Positions 37,401 to 48,641 of a stretch of DNA of 64,000 nt are shown here, in pieces (position 1 is the stretch's first letter; every line of letters begins with the position of its first letter). The position numbers and the translations under genes were made by a program. The notes beneath the pieces were generated by a model. It had not been told where the DNA came from and ran no database searches. It was given only the letters and a program-made list of their open reading frames with translations. This stretch comes from Heterodera schachtii (taxonomy: Eukaryota; Nematoda; Chromadorea; Rhabditida; Heteroderidae), in the NCBI GenBank assembly GCA_023374025.1, contig SIJG01000064.1, positions 705,943-769,942 on the forward strand, read 5' to 3'.

Positions 37401-38381
37401 TATCGCTGTTTTTAAAGTGTTGAACGAAACACGGGAGCAGAGAAATGGAAAATGGGAGAATGGACGGACTTTCTAATTGTTTTTAATTTATGGAATTATT
37501 CAAAATAAATAATTTAATTCTCTGACCGTATATTTGCTCAAATCTTCCTTTTCTTTTTGCACAAATTTTTCAATCTCCATTTTCCAATCCGAATTCATTT
37601 TGATCAGAGTCTGATCAGTGGCCAATTCGTACGCCAATTTGTACGTCATGCACAATTCCCTCTTTCTGCCGTTACTCTTTTCACTGTTTTGGCCCGATAG
37701 GTTTTGTTCTTTGAGTTTGTACTTGTCTATTCTGTCCTTGAATTTGGCATTTTGTTGTCCATGTTGTTCAATTAGCGTATCTGCTAATTCCAAAAACGAG
37801 TTGATGCATTTTCGATAATACCAATGTGTCGCATGCATTTTCAAAATTTGCATAAATGGCGAATCCTTTCTCAAATTATCAGCCGATTCAGTGATTAGAA
37901 GCTCCATGTACTGCTTCATCACGATTATGGCATCTTGTTCTGTAAATGGTTTGGAATTATCAAATAACTAAATATTTTTAATTAATATTCTCTTTCCTAC
38001 CGCACCTTTTATGTTCCCAAATTCGATATTTTGGTCCTTCAATTCTTCAACAAAACTTCTGTTGGCATTATTAATAAAATCGTCTTTTTGTGGTTTGCTG
38101 ATTCCTTAAATCAAAAATATAAGTATTTTGAATTATATAACTTCCATTTTTTCAATTTTATTTATACTACGACCTTCAAACAATTCCATTGTTTTGTTCA
38201 ACAACGAATCATCACAGCTTGAAGAAACGGGCGGATTCAAAGAGCTTCTAAAATAATAGGCATTGGTTGAAGGGGCAAATGTCAGAATATGTGTTCTTTT
38301 GAAATATTCTGTTTGTGAGGTATTTATTAAAGTGCCAATAAATTTTGCAAAGCGGCGCCAGGCACCACCAAACGCCTCCAT
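31450..38381 (-). CDS. Gene A2: ~1,900-residue helical protein, family not recognised
   Basis: Seventeen exons on the minus strand: 38381-38174, 38104-38006, 37939-37527, 37379-37088, 37040-36408, 36350-35844, 35795-35528, 35488-33957, 33878-33574, 33511-33320, 33154-32875, 32819-32682, 32614-32476, 32427-32189, 32124-32036, 31917-31715 and 31642-31450. They sum to 5,730 nt (1,909 residues plus stop) with all phases matching. The protein is almost wholly charged amphipathic helix (Lys/Glu/Asn-rich) without a signal peptide. Exon 8 carries a KVTTKDED-type repeat block. The only compact-looking part is C-terminal (exons 13-17), with SWSPFREWFIKRQTTHAHLR and HFILVVCSGHQINLAKF. Exons share modules (HFEYLDRLLSE here, HFVYLDNLLTE in A1). 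The intron after 33957 has a GC donor. Function unknown; a partial copy lies at 60.4-64 kb. Confidence 0.72.
32187..32823. repeat. Duplicated block 1, copy in gene A2
   Basis: These 637 bp match 61161-61797 with about three substitutions and no net length change, across exons 12-14 and the introns between them. Identity stops abruptly at both ends. Confidence 0.9.
33305..34804. repeat. Duplicated block 2, copy in gene A2
   Basis: About 1,500 bp matching 62501-64000 at roughly 98% by eye, covering exons 9-10 and the 3' half of exon 8 with their introns. The match runs into the right edge of the window in the other copy, so the true block may be longer. Confidence 0.9.
35000..35385. repeat. 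24-bp coding tandem repeat (DEDKVTTK octapeptides)
   Basis: About 15 imperfect 24-bp units in exon 8 of gene A2 encode KVTTKEED/KITTKDED octapeptides on the minus strand. Because the unit lacks stops in other frames, the plus strand shows long Ser/Phe/Val frames here; these are artefacts. Confidence 0.88.
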
Positions 38382-38396
38382 TTAAATTTTATTTTT

Positions 38397-39602
38397 TTAA
38401 TTGCAAGGCAAAATTAACTTTTCTAACCAATTTCCCTTCTCTCCCCCCCCCCTCACTTTCACTCCTTCCCAATTTTCGGGTTGTTCATGAAAATTGTTCC
38501 TGAATGCCTCATTTTCCAGGTAAAGTTCGATCAGACATCTCCCAAGATCATTCAGAATCAGTTCCAATCGTTCTGTCACTTTCGGTGTGCCAAATTCGCT
38601 GTCCATTTTGGCCAACAGTTCGTCAAGTTGTGCCAATATTTTCTGTTTGTTACTTTCGTTGCGCCATTCGTCGTTTTTGCCCATAATTTTGTCAAATTGT
38701 TTCCAATAAATTTTGTATTTGTTTATGCTGTCTTTCTTTTGACAATTTACAAAATGTGCAATAATTTTTGCGAATAAAATGGACAGTTTGATGAACATCA
38801 CATTTCCATTGAATCCATTTTTGTTAATTCCCTCATACAACATTCTCAAAAAGTCATCACTCTCAATTCCTGAAAATTAAAGTGCGAAATTGTGATTTGT
38901 GTTGATTAGTGCTAATTGCCCTACCAATGGCCAATAGAATTGGGTTGTTCAATTCCAATTGGTCCACGCTGCTCTGATCCATCAAAAAATCAATCATTAT
39001 CCTTTTGGCATGTTTTATCTGATCAAATTCATTCTTTGCTGTCAGTTCTCTGAATCTTTGCGTCATTTCACTTTCTTCGTCCGTTTTTCTGTTTTCAATT
39101 TCAAAAATTTGCCTAAAATTCGAATTCTTTCGCATTTCCCTTTCCGTCAACAAATTGTCCAAATATACGAAATGACAATCCGACAAAAACATGTTAAATT
39201 GCTTTGCAAAATTCCTGAATTGTTCTGGATGCTTTAACTCCGTTACGTGCATTTCCAATTGCTCACAAAATGCGTTCATTTCTTCAAATTCCACCGGTTT
39301 TTTAGTTTTTAATTTTTCGATATATAACCAAAAGTTGCGCAGAAAGCACACGTCCATCAGAGTGATGTCTCCGTTTTTTGCTTCAATTTTTTCAATAATT
39401 TTGTTAAATTGCGCTTTTAATTCGTTTTTATTGGTCGTTTTTCTTCCGTTCGCTTTTTGCAAAAATTTAATTTGTTTTTCAATTTCCAAGTGAACTCGAA
39501 CGGCGCTCAGCTGAATAGCAAGCAAATATTGTTCATCATAATCCAAACTTTGGTCAAACATTAAGCGCAAGTAATTTTCCTCCAATTTTTTTATTTCAAT
39601 TC
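38397..39602 (-). pseudogene. Gene A1: 5'-truncated relative of gene A2
   Basis: Two exons in phase (39602-38925 and 38869-38397) encode about 383 helical residues ending at a stop 15 bp before the A2 start codon. Both exons start with the same junction (G|GA ATT GA), and both carry motifs found in A2, such as HFVYLDNLLTE and AKRIMIDFL. No start codon or upstream exon in phase 1 can be found in the 750 bp before it. It is therefore either a fragment of a former tandem gene or the 5' part of A2 interrupted by a stop. The frames themselves are intact. Confidence 0.55.
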
Positions 39603-40352
39603 CTTTAAAATTAACTTTTTTTTAATGGTAATTAAAGATTCCATTACCGTAAAGTGTTTTTGGCGTTTGAGCACAAAATTTACCGAAGAAATTTATAATT
39701 AAATATAAAAAAGGAATATAAAAAATCATTGCTCTAAAAAATATCATTTTGTAAAACGCAAAAATAATTTAGTATTTTATGAAGAATAATTAATGCTAAT
39801 ATTACACCACAGAAAAAAAGAAACAATAATGAATTGTACAAATTTTTAATTGATTTTATTGAGAAATAAAACCACGTAATGTTTAAACTGCAAACATTTT
39901 TTTTTATTATATTTATTAAAAAGCAATGAAATTTGTAAATAATGAAGAATCACTAAAGAGAAATTATTAATTTTAATTTATAAAGGATTATTTCGAATGA
40001 AATTCCCGTCAGTTCCTATGGCACCGTAGTCATTAAGCACAAGAAATTAATTTAATTACTATTGTCTCGAGTATTTTAAACGAGCAAAAAAAGGTCTCCT
40101 GTTCCCTTCCCCCCCCCCCCCCCCCCTCAAATTCTTTCGGTTTTTTGTTTTATTTTACAGAAAAATTATATAAATATATGGAAATTGCATATGCAATTTA
40201 TCGTACGCATTTGCTTAACAATGCCTCAATCTGTTCACAGCTGGCATTGGGAAAGTGGCGTTTGGCCAATTGGCAATTTTGGCGAATCCATTCCCGGGGG
40301 CTATCCACGCGAAACCAACGGACGAACCGTCGCATTGTTTCGCATGGCATCG
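39603..40352. other. Intergenic with a long poly-C run
   Basis: AT-rich spacer with a C-run of about 17 at 40110-40126. Plus-strand frames at 40145-40550 run antisense over the end of the mucin-like gene and are not supported. Confidence 0.5.
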
Positions 40353-43300
40353 CTAAGAATGAAGAGCGAATTGGAGAAGCAACCTCAAATTTGTTCCTTC
40401 TGTCATTTTGATTCCCTTATCAAATGCCAAATTCACTTTGTCCGTCTCGTGCCTTTGCTGATTGTGTGCCAACATTTCTCGGTGGATTCTCTCCGATTGT
40501 GCGAGTTGTGCCAACTTTTTCTCAATTGCTTGTCTTCGTCTTTCCACTAAAGATTTACCCCTTAAATGGTCTTTTTGTCAAATAATACAATTCGGGTCCG
40601 GGTCATCGGTGCCAAGCTGTTCGCGCCGAATCGCTTCCAACATTTCCAGCTTCACTTGTTCCTCACGCAATTTTCGCGCCTAAAAAGTGTCTTTTAGTCA
40701 TTGGTTTAACAAATATTATATATAATTATTAAATAATTTTAAAAATTTAACAAATTCAAGCCGTTCAATCATCAGCGGCATTGTCAGAGAATCTTTTTTA
40801 GTGGCATCAACAACAATTGGAGACTCAGAGGTTGCGATTATGGCATTACGATGAGGTGGCATTTGTGTGACGCGAAACTCAGAAAACCCTTTAAGGGAAA
40901 TACGTCAAAACCCATGAAATGAATCAATTAATTAATTACCAATTTTCTTTCAAATTATTGGAAATTCCATTTTTACTTTTTCTTTTCATATTTTTCAGTT
41001 TTTTTTTCTTTCACCAGTGCTATTTTTGCTTAATGTCGTTGTCCAATGCTTCTGGTTTTGATAAATTGGGTCAATCTCTGCTGAAGTGCCATTTTTGACA
41101 ACATTTGCTTCTTTTTTCTCATCAATTGGAGAAATTGTCGACGAATTGTCAGTCCGTTGGGTTTGCCTTAAGGTTTTCAAAATTAATTACATATGAACAA
41201 ATGAAATATTTATTACATTTCCGTTGCAATTTCGCCAGCAGTTTTTTCATCATTTTTCAAAATTTGATGCTTTTTCGATGAGAATATTTCTCTAAACCAC
41301 AATTCTTTTTCTTTCATGACAATAATTATTTAATTGATTGCTTTTCGCCCACCTCCCCCGGGGCGGTGCCGGCAGAAGAATGACGCGTCCCCTCCGTTTG
41401 TCCTCTTCCGCCGCCGTTTTGCGTCCATTTTCCACTGGCGGATCACCGACCACTAATTCGTTTGGCAATGGGAATAGCTTTTCGTCCGTTCCCTTTGTCC
41501 TTTGATGGTGCCGCGATTTTTTGTCAATTCTTTTAGTAGGCGAAATCGACATTTGTTGCGAGAAATTTGCTAAAATTACCATGAATATTGTAATTACATA
41601 AATGTTGCAGAATTACCCGATGGCATTTTCGTGACTCTTTCGGCTTCCATAAATTCAATTTCGCTGGGACTCTCTGTGACAAAACTGAAAAATTCGCCGT
41701 CTTCCGCCTTCACTGTTCCCGTCAAATTATTTGCTAAAATTAAAAAATATTTTTTTTGTTTTATTTTTTTAATAAACCAATTTTTTCTCTGTCGATTTTG
41801 TTGCTTTGCGATTTGTCTCCTTTTGCCTCCTTTTCAATTTCATTTGTTTCCAATGTTTTTGTGGTGGGAATCGATTGCATTTCACTTTTGCCAATTTCAC
41901 CATTTTGCAAATCTAAAAATGGACAAAATTCCAATAATAAAATAAAATAAAATAATATAGCTATTTGAAATGCATAAATACAAAATATATTTTGTGTAAT
42001 TAAACACTGACTTTTGACCATTTCGTTGCTTTGCCTTTGCAATTCTCGCATTTTGTTTAATTGGTCCTTTAAACGGTTTAGCAAATTGGCTACACGAGCT
42101 TTAAATACTGGCGACAACGTGGTTTCGGTTGGCGATACAGTATCCGTCGCAGTGGAAAATTCTTCAACCGTTTCTGCCGTATTGTTTTTAGTCAGCCTTT
42201 CTGTTGAATTATTTTTGATCGCCGCCTCTTCCGTACTTTTAATTTTCTTTTCCGCTTCTACCGTATTGTTTATGCTCGTTTCTTCCGCTTCAACCGTATT
42301 GTTTGTGCTCGTCTCTTCCGCTTCTACCGTATTGTTTTTGCTCATCTCTTCCGCTTCTACCGTATTGTTTGTGCTCGTCTCTTCCGCTTCTACCGTATTG
42401 TTTTTGCTCATCTCTTTTGGTTCTACCGTACTGTTTTTGCTTATCTCTCCCATTTTGTCCTCGTTGATTTCTTCAATTATGTTTTTGGTCATTTTGCTCT
42501 CATTTTCTCCATTTTCCTTCCGACCAACCGTTTCTTCTTTGGTTACTGTAATCTTATTACCATCATCTATTTTTGCTGTGTTTGTGTTGCTGTCGTTGTT
42601 TATTGTGGTACCTTTGGAAATTTCCTCCACAAATGTTGTCCATTTACCGTCTTTCACTTTCTTCGTCCCATTTTCCCCATCCTCTACCGTAGTCACATTG
42701 GCGTCCTTCATTACCGTTTTTGCATTGGCTGCTTCATCTTCTCTCTCTACCGTACTCAATCTTCCCGTTATTTTTTTCTTCGTTTCATTTGTTCGGCCTT
42801 CTATTGTTGTGTAATTGTTGTCTTTGGTCATTTTGTTATCTTTGTTATTCATGCCATATTCTACCGTAGTGAAATTACCGTCTCTCGTTCTCGTCGCCCC
42901 GCTTTCTCCACCCTCTTCTTTTACCGTAGTCATTTCTCTGTTTTTCTTCTCCGTTGTTTTGCTTCCGTTTCTTTCTTCTCCCTTGACCTTTCTGTACCCC
43001 TTTTCTTCCACCATTTTTTCTGCTTCTTCTTCCTGTTGACCATTTTCATTTTCTTTTATTGTCATTGTTGCGCTTCTTCCGTTACCCTCCTTTCTTTGCT
43101 TTTCCTCTTCTTTTAAGCGATACAATTGCATTTTGAGTCTGTTCAGCAAATTGGCCACTTTGGCCTTAAAGATGGGGTCGACTTGTGGCAATGTCGAAGT
43201 TGCACGTGTTGTTGCTGTTGTGTTTGTTGTTTCTGTTGGAGTTGAGTGTGTTGTTGCATTTGGAGATGTGCTGCTGATGACTGTCATATTACTCAGCTTA

Positions 43301-45078
43301 GATGTTGTTGGCTTTGCTGTTGAACTGTTCGGACTTGTTATTAATGCTGTTGTTTTGTTTTTGGTTGCGTTCGGATTTGTTGCGCCTTGGATTGCCTTTG
43401 TTGTTATGCCTGGAGTAATGTTTGTTGCTACGGTTGGGATTTTGTTTGTAGTTAAGGTTCGAGTTGCGTTTGTTGTGTTCGTTTGTGTTGTTTCTTTTGT
43501 TTGGTTTGGTTCTGAGTTTGTTGCAAAGGTTAGAGCTGTGATTGCGTTTGTTTTAATGTTTGGAGTCGTATCCTTTGTTATATTTGGAATTGTGCTTGTT
43601 ACTACAATTGGAGTTGCATATGTTGCTATGGCTGGAGTTGTGTTCGTTGCGACGGTTTTAGTCTCGTTTGTTTCAAAGCTTTGAGTTGCGTTTGCTATGT
43701 TGTTCGGACTAGAGTTTGTTGCTACGGTTTCAGTTTCGTTTGCTGCTACCGCTGGAGTTGCGTTTGTTGTTAAGCCTGGAATTGCGTTCCTTGCGACGGT
43801 TTGATTTGCGTTCATTGCTACAGTTTGAATTGCGTTTGTTGCTACGGTTGGAGTTGCGTTTGTTTCAAAGTTTGGAGTTGTGTTCGTTGCGGCGGTTTGA
43901 TTTGCGTTCATTGCTACAGTTTGAATTGCGTTTGTTGCTACGGTTGGAGTTGCGTTTGTTTCAAAGTTTGGAGTTGTGTTCGTTGCGGCGGTTTGAGTTG
44001 CGTTCGTTGCTACAGTTTGAGTTGTGTTCGTTGCTACAGTTTGAGTTGCGTTTGTTGCTACGGTTGGAGTTGCGTTTGTTTCAAAGTTTGGAGTTGTGCT
44101 CGTTGCGGCGATTTGAGTTGCGTTTGTTGCTATGGTTTGAGCTGAGTTTGTTGCTACGACTGGAGTTGCGTTTGGGGTTGCGTTTGTTGTGGTTGGAGTT
44201 GTGTTTATTGCGGCGGTTTGAGTTGTGTTTGTTGCTAAGCTTGGAGTCTCGCTTGGGGTTTTGTTTGTTGCTAAGGTTAGAGTTGCGTTTGTTGCTACGG
44301 TTTGAGTTGCGTTCGTTGCTACGGTTAGAGTTGCGTTTGTTGCTACGGTTGGAGTTGCGTTTGTTGCTACGGTTAGAGTTGCGTTTGTTGCTACGGTTAG
44401 AGTTGCGTTTGTTGCTACGGTTTGAGTTGCGTTCGTTGCTACGGTTGGAGTTGCGTTTGGAATTGCGTTTGTTGTTTTGTTTTGAGTTATTTTTTGCCTT
44501 TTTTGTGAGTTTTTCTCTTCGATTGTTTGTGCTGCTTCCGTCCATTGCACTTCTGAATCGTTTGCTTCTTGAATTGAGTTTTCCTTCTGCTGCTGCTGCT
44601 CCTTTAAATTGTCATTTTGTCTCTCTTTTTCTCGACAGGCGCAAGAGCATTTGCAAACATTGCCATGGATTTCTTTGACAATTTGAAAAACTAAATAATA
44701 AAAAATAAATAATTCCTAATAAATTAGTCATTTTAAACCTTGCAGTGGCGGTTGTATCATTTTTTGCAGTATATTTTTGTCCGGTCCAACACTGTGCAAT
44801 TCGAAAATTGCATCAACAGAATTTAATGCCGCACAAAGGCATGAACAAGCGCAGGCATTGCCTTTGATGTTTTTGAATACAGTAAACTCTGAAATATTTT
44901 TTTAATTTTATTTTATTTACTGTTTAAGTCAGTTCTCTTCAGCAGAATTTTTACCTTTCAGTCCATTTTTGTGCAAAAATTTATTTGTAACAATCGCATG
45001 GGACGACGAATTTGCCGCATCAGAGACAAAAACAATGCAAAAAAGCAAAATTGAAATTGATGAAATTGGAAATGCCAT
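40353..45078 (-). CDS. Secreted mucin-like protein with NAT/TVAT repeats
   Basis: Eleven exons on the minus strand: 45078-44955, 44888-44739, 44690-42012, 41912-41778, 41733-41617, 41569-41353, 41291-41217, 41166-41015, 40888-40752, 40679-40613 and 40546-40353. They sum to 4,047 nt (1,348 residues plus stop), all in phase. The signal peptide is MAFPISSISILLFCIVFVSD. Two short Cys clusters (NACACSCLCA and NVCKCSCACR) follow. Then comes a long Thr/Asn region of NATxTVAT octads, where nearly every unit has an N-glycosylation sequon, and NNTVEAEE 11-mers. A ~25-residue module with core FKARVANLLNRLK occurs twice, after each repeat block. The C-terminus is a charged coiled coil (ERRRQAIEKKLAQLAQSERI). 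The intron after 40613 has a GC donor. Expected heavily glycosylated and extracellular or surface-bound. An in-frame upstream ATG at 45396 exists; 45078 was chosen for its clean signal peptide. Confidence 0.75.
42265..42435. repeat. 33-bp coding tandem repeat (NNTVEAEEMSK)
   Basis: About five 33-bp units in the mucin-like gene encode NNTVEAEETST/NNTVEAEEMSK 11-mers, each with an Asn-Asn-Thr sequon. Confidence 0.85.
43690..44480. repeat. 24-bp coding tandem repeat array (NATxTVAT)
   Basis: Some 30 imperfect 24-bp units (gttgctacggtttgagttgc core on the plus strand) encode NATQTVAT/NATPTVAT octads. Higher-order duplications are visible, for example a ~120-bp segment at 43860 and 43945 repeated almost exactly. 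Confidence 0.9.
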
Positions 45079-45893
45079 GTTAGCCTTTGTCAAAAACGGA
45101 TGACTTTGGGTTTTAGCAGAAAATGGGGGCAAAACACCGAATTTTTTTGTTGTTGGAATCGATAAGCCACAACTGATCGGCGACGACGAAATGATGGTCA
45201 AAACTTCGGCGAGAATCAGCGCGGGCGAAAAAGTGAAAATTCCCAAGACCATCGCCCACCAAAACAGCAGCCAAAAATTTGGGGAGGGGACGACGACCTT
45301 GGGAGAGGACGGAGCAAAAACGACGGAATTGGGCGAGTTGAAATTTAAGGCGACGCACCAATTCATCCGCCGCCGTTTGTTGGCATACTTAGCCATGATT
45401 TATTGTTTTTTGACTCAATATGCTAAAACAGGGGTGTGCTTCGTTGTGAGTACTTTGGCAAATAGGCTCTTCAAAGCACACAACACATGTCCAAGGGGTG
45501 CGTCCGGGCGAAGTCCGAACGACGGACAAATGGCGCAGGGGACGCCTCGGCTTTTTCTCCAGAAAAAAATGATGTTTATTGATACATAATTTAAAAAGCA
45601 AAATTTCGTGTGTTTTTGGATGATTCGCAATGGGAGGGAGAGTTATGACTTCTTACAATGCAAACAAATTAATTAAGTAAAAGACCTGCAAGAAGTTTAT
45701 TATTTAAAATTTACATTTTAATATAAGCATGAATTAAATGAAAATGCGAAAATTATTCTTCAAAACCCTTCTAATCCACGTGCAGTCTCTTCGGTTGGCT
45801 TGGTCCCGGCGTGTCATCCTCCACAAAAGCACCACACACTTCTTCCAAAGGGCCAAATAAACTTAAAATGGACTCTTTTCTATGATTTGATGC
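45079..45893. other. Intergenic, upstream of the mucin-like gene
   Basis: A minus-strand frame from 45396 is continuous with the mucin-like start and has a hydrophobic stretch (FWLLFWWAMVLGIFTFSPAL), but it would give an odd N-terminus. I treat it as 5' flank. No other gene is seen. Confidence 0.4.
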
Positions 45894-48216
45894 TCATTTT
45901 GGTTGACCAATCAGGAAAAGAACCAAGGTAAAATTATAAAACCCAACAGCCATTAAAATAATGTTTTTTTTTAAAATTGTCTTAACTACTAAAAATTTCA
46001 TTTTCCGTATAACTGAAGGTCGAACGTCAACCTCCCCCCCACCCGCCCGGCCAGCAGGGGTACACCCGACCCACCACTGATAGTTGTCACAGTTCAGCAC
46101 AATTGCCTGTCTGTCGCGGCATCCCGCACTCGTTGGCCACCCCTCCTCCGGCCTGTCCCAAACTTCGAGCAGTTCCTTCACCAACTTCCTTTCTTCCTCC
46201 TCCGTCTCCTTTTTGCCCTCTTCCGCTCCGTTTCCCAATCGCTCATTGTCAGCTGCTGAGGGGCCACGACGGAGCAGCCAATTCTGTTGGTCAAACTGAC
46301 GAAGTGTGCACTGTTCGCGGGTCGAGGCGTTGTCAAAGCTGAATTTGGAGTGTCGGAACACGAGGGTGTACGAGGAGGGGTTGTCGGTGTGTTCGAAACG
46401 GATCAGAAAGTTGGCGGAACACTGCGCATTGATAAAAGTCTGAAAGAAATTACCTAAAAAACGATAAAATGGAAAATTTTTGAAAAAATTACTCATCTTT
46501 GCTCAAATATAACCAATTGTAATCGTTTATATCATTCAAAACCGTAAGTGTTTTATGTGTATTGACCTGAAAAATTTGAAAAAATATTGTTTTTCAGCTA
46601 TGGCAAGAATTAAAAAAAACAACAATTTTTTGAATATTTTTGATCATAACTTTTTGAAAATTGACAATTTTTTCGGAATTTGCAGGCTCAAATAAAACAC
46701 TTAAGGCTATCGAATTTGTTGCTTTTTAGCAAATTTATAATATAAACTTAATTTTTAGTTTTGATGGTTTTTTGAGTAAATAAAGTTATAAACCAGTAAC
46801 ATTGGATTCCCTAATTCAAAAGTAAAAATTACCATAAAATTTCCCCTGCTGGGAGTAAATGAAACAAAACTCACCTCCAAAACCAATTCGATTAGTCGGT
46901 CTCGGAATTCGACTGATGGGCGAAGGATGGCCAACAGTCGCGCCTTTCCGCCGCCGCGTGGCGACTCCGTTTGGTGGAGCCATCGGAGCAAAAGCGAAAT
47001 TTCCTCTTCCATTTCGGCGCCCGTAATTCGGCGACCGAAGTCAGTGCTTTATGAAAAGGAAATAAATCAGAATTTCAAATTAATCTGCCAATTAAAAAAT
47101 AATTTATTGACAATTCTAAAATTTCTGGAATTCCAATGTAAAAATTTGGAAAAGACAGGAGAAGTGCAACGAAATGCAAAGTCATACCAAAAGTAATAGT
47201 TGATGACCAACAAACGGACACTTTGCTCAATGATTTGCGCATGGTGTTGGCATATCAGCCCAAAATTGGACGTTTTGTCCAAGGCGCAGTCGATAATTAG
47301 CGAAAAAGCGTGCCCCGAGGACGCCAAAAGGGGCACAATTTGGCCGAAAGCAGCGAAATTCGATTTGCCAAAACGGTAGAAAAGGAACAGCTTGACATCG
47401 ACGAACAACCGCTTCATATTACGCAGAAAAGACAACACTTGTGCCATCGAAATAGCTGAAGCAACAATGCTTTTTAGGATGGATTCATTTTCCGCCCCCC
47501 CCCCCACCGTTTTTTTACCACCGGTCAAAATTTTTAATCAGAAATTTGTTCAATTTTTCCAGCAAAAAAAAAAAAATTAAAGAAATCTTAAATTATTAAT
47601 CCAAAACAAATAAACTACTAGAGATTCGAAATTTTCACAATTTCTAGGTGAAAAACTCAAATTGTTATGGGTTAGAATTCTAAAAAAATTGATCCAAAAA
47701 TTAAATTTGGAAAGAGTCATAAAATAAGTCGAAAAATGCAAACCGAATATTAACGGAGCTGAAATGGTTGAAATGTGCGGGTGGTGGCACTTCCGCAATT
47801 GGCATGTTTTTGGAGCCTTCGCGGGTTTGGAGCGATGCGCGGTAAGCGACGGAGCGGTCGTGGCCACGCTTCAGCAAACGGAAGCGATGAAACTCAACCG
47901 GGGGCAAAACACGACCACAACGTTTGGCCAACCATTCATCTGAAGAGCATGTCAAAGAACATTATGGGAGGAATAACATAATGGGTATGAGGAAAGCAAA
48001 CAAAAGACACCCGAAAAGACAGAGAAACGAGCGCAAGTCAAAGCGACATTCACCGACAAATCGGAACGGCACATAAAACCCAAAATGGCATGCCAAACTT
48101 CGGCCGGCAAATAACGCCTTAATTAAGTGATGAATGTTTGAATGTTTTGGAATATGTATTTTTAATGATTATTATTAATTAGGTAGGTACCTTTTTCTCT
48201 CAATTTCACTGCTCAT
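45894..48216 (-). CDS. F-box protein of a cyst-nematode-type family
   Basis: Exons on the minus strand are 48216-48191, 48117-48011, 47939-47744, 47469-47188, 47046-46875 and 46439-45894, giving 442 residues. The F-box is near the N-terminus (RYLPAEVWHAILGFMCRSDL). A middle part resembles the expanded F-box family I know from Globodera/Heterodera (SMAQVLSFLRNMKRLF). So does a C-terminal half with CSANFLIRFEHTDN and LRQFDQQNWLLRRGP, followed by a Glu-rich stretch. F-box proteins recruit substrates to SCF ubiquitin ligases through SKP1. The C-terminal ~45 residues after VGCTPAGRAGGG are hydrophobic and atypical; they may be intron read-through, so the true end is uncertain. Family recognition is from memory of the family's sequence pattern. 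Confidence 0.75.
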
Positions 48217-48641
48217 TGTCAGATTGAATTCGAATAACTAAAATAAAATGAGGACACCTTATTTGTGTAAACTATTTTTAAGGAAAAGAAAAAACACACA
48301 GATTTTTTTTCAATTTTAATGTAATTTAATTTTTATTAGGAAAGAAATAAATTATAATATTTTAATGTAAATTTCTTTAAAAATTCTCTAAAACTTTTAA
48401 GGGAATGAGTCGTTCTGGCGCTCACATTTTAGCGCCAGGGTCTTTCCCTTAGGATATCATTTTGGGGGTGTACTGACGGAATAAAGGAATGATATGATCA
48501 AGAGGTGCAAAAGACTTTTTTTGATTAGCACCAAAGGCTAGGTAAGAATGTAATTATGTATTTCAGATCATATTCCGCTATAAATAGATGCCACAAAGGA
48601 AAAATTACTGTAGGTATGTTTGCTCAAGTAAGATCGGCACC
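48217..48641. other. Intergenic, no gene seen
   Basis: AT-rich upstream region of the F-box gene, bordered by the hAT-like element. Nothing else is supported. Confidence 0.45.

Noticed and set aside
40145..40550. Plus-strand 88- and 121-codon frames
   Set aside because: They overlap the last exon of the mucin-like gene in antisense and have no acceptor/donor structure or family signal.
43133..44678. Long plus-strand Leu/Arg- and Val-rich frames
   Set aside because: Antisense of the NATxTVAT repeat array in the mucin-like gene; repeat units lack stops in several frames.
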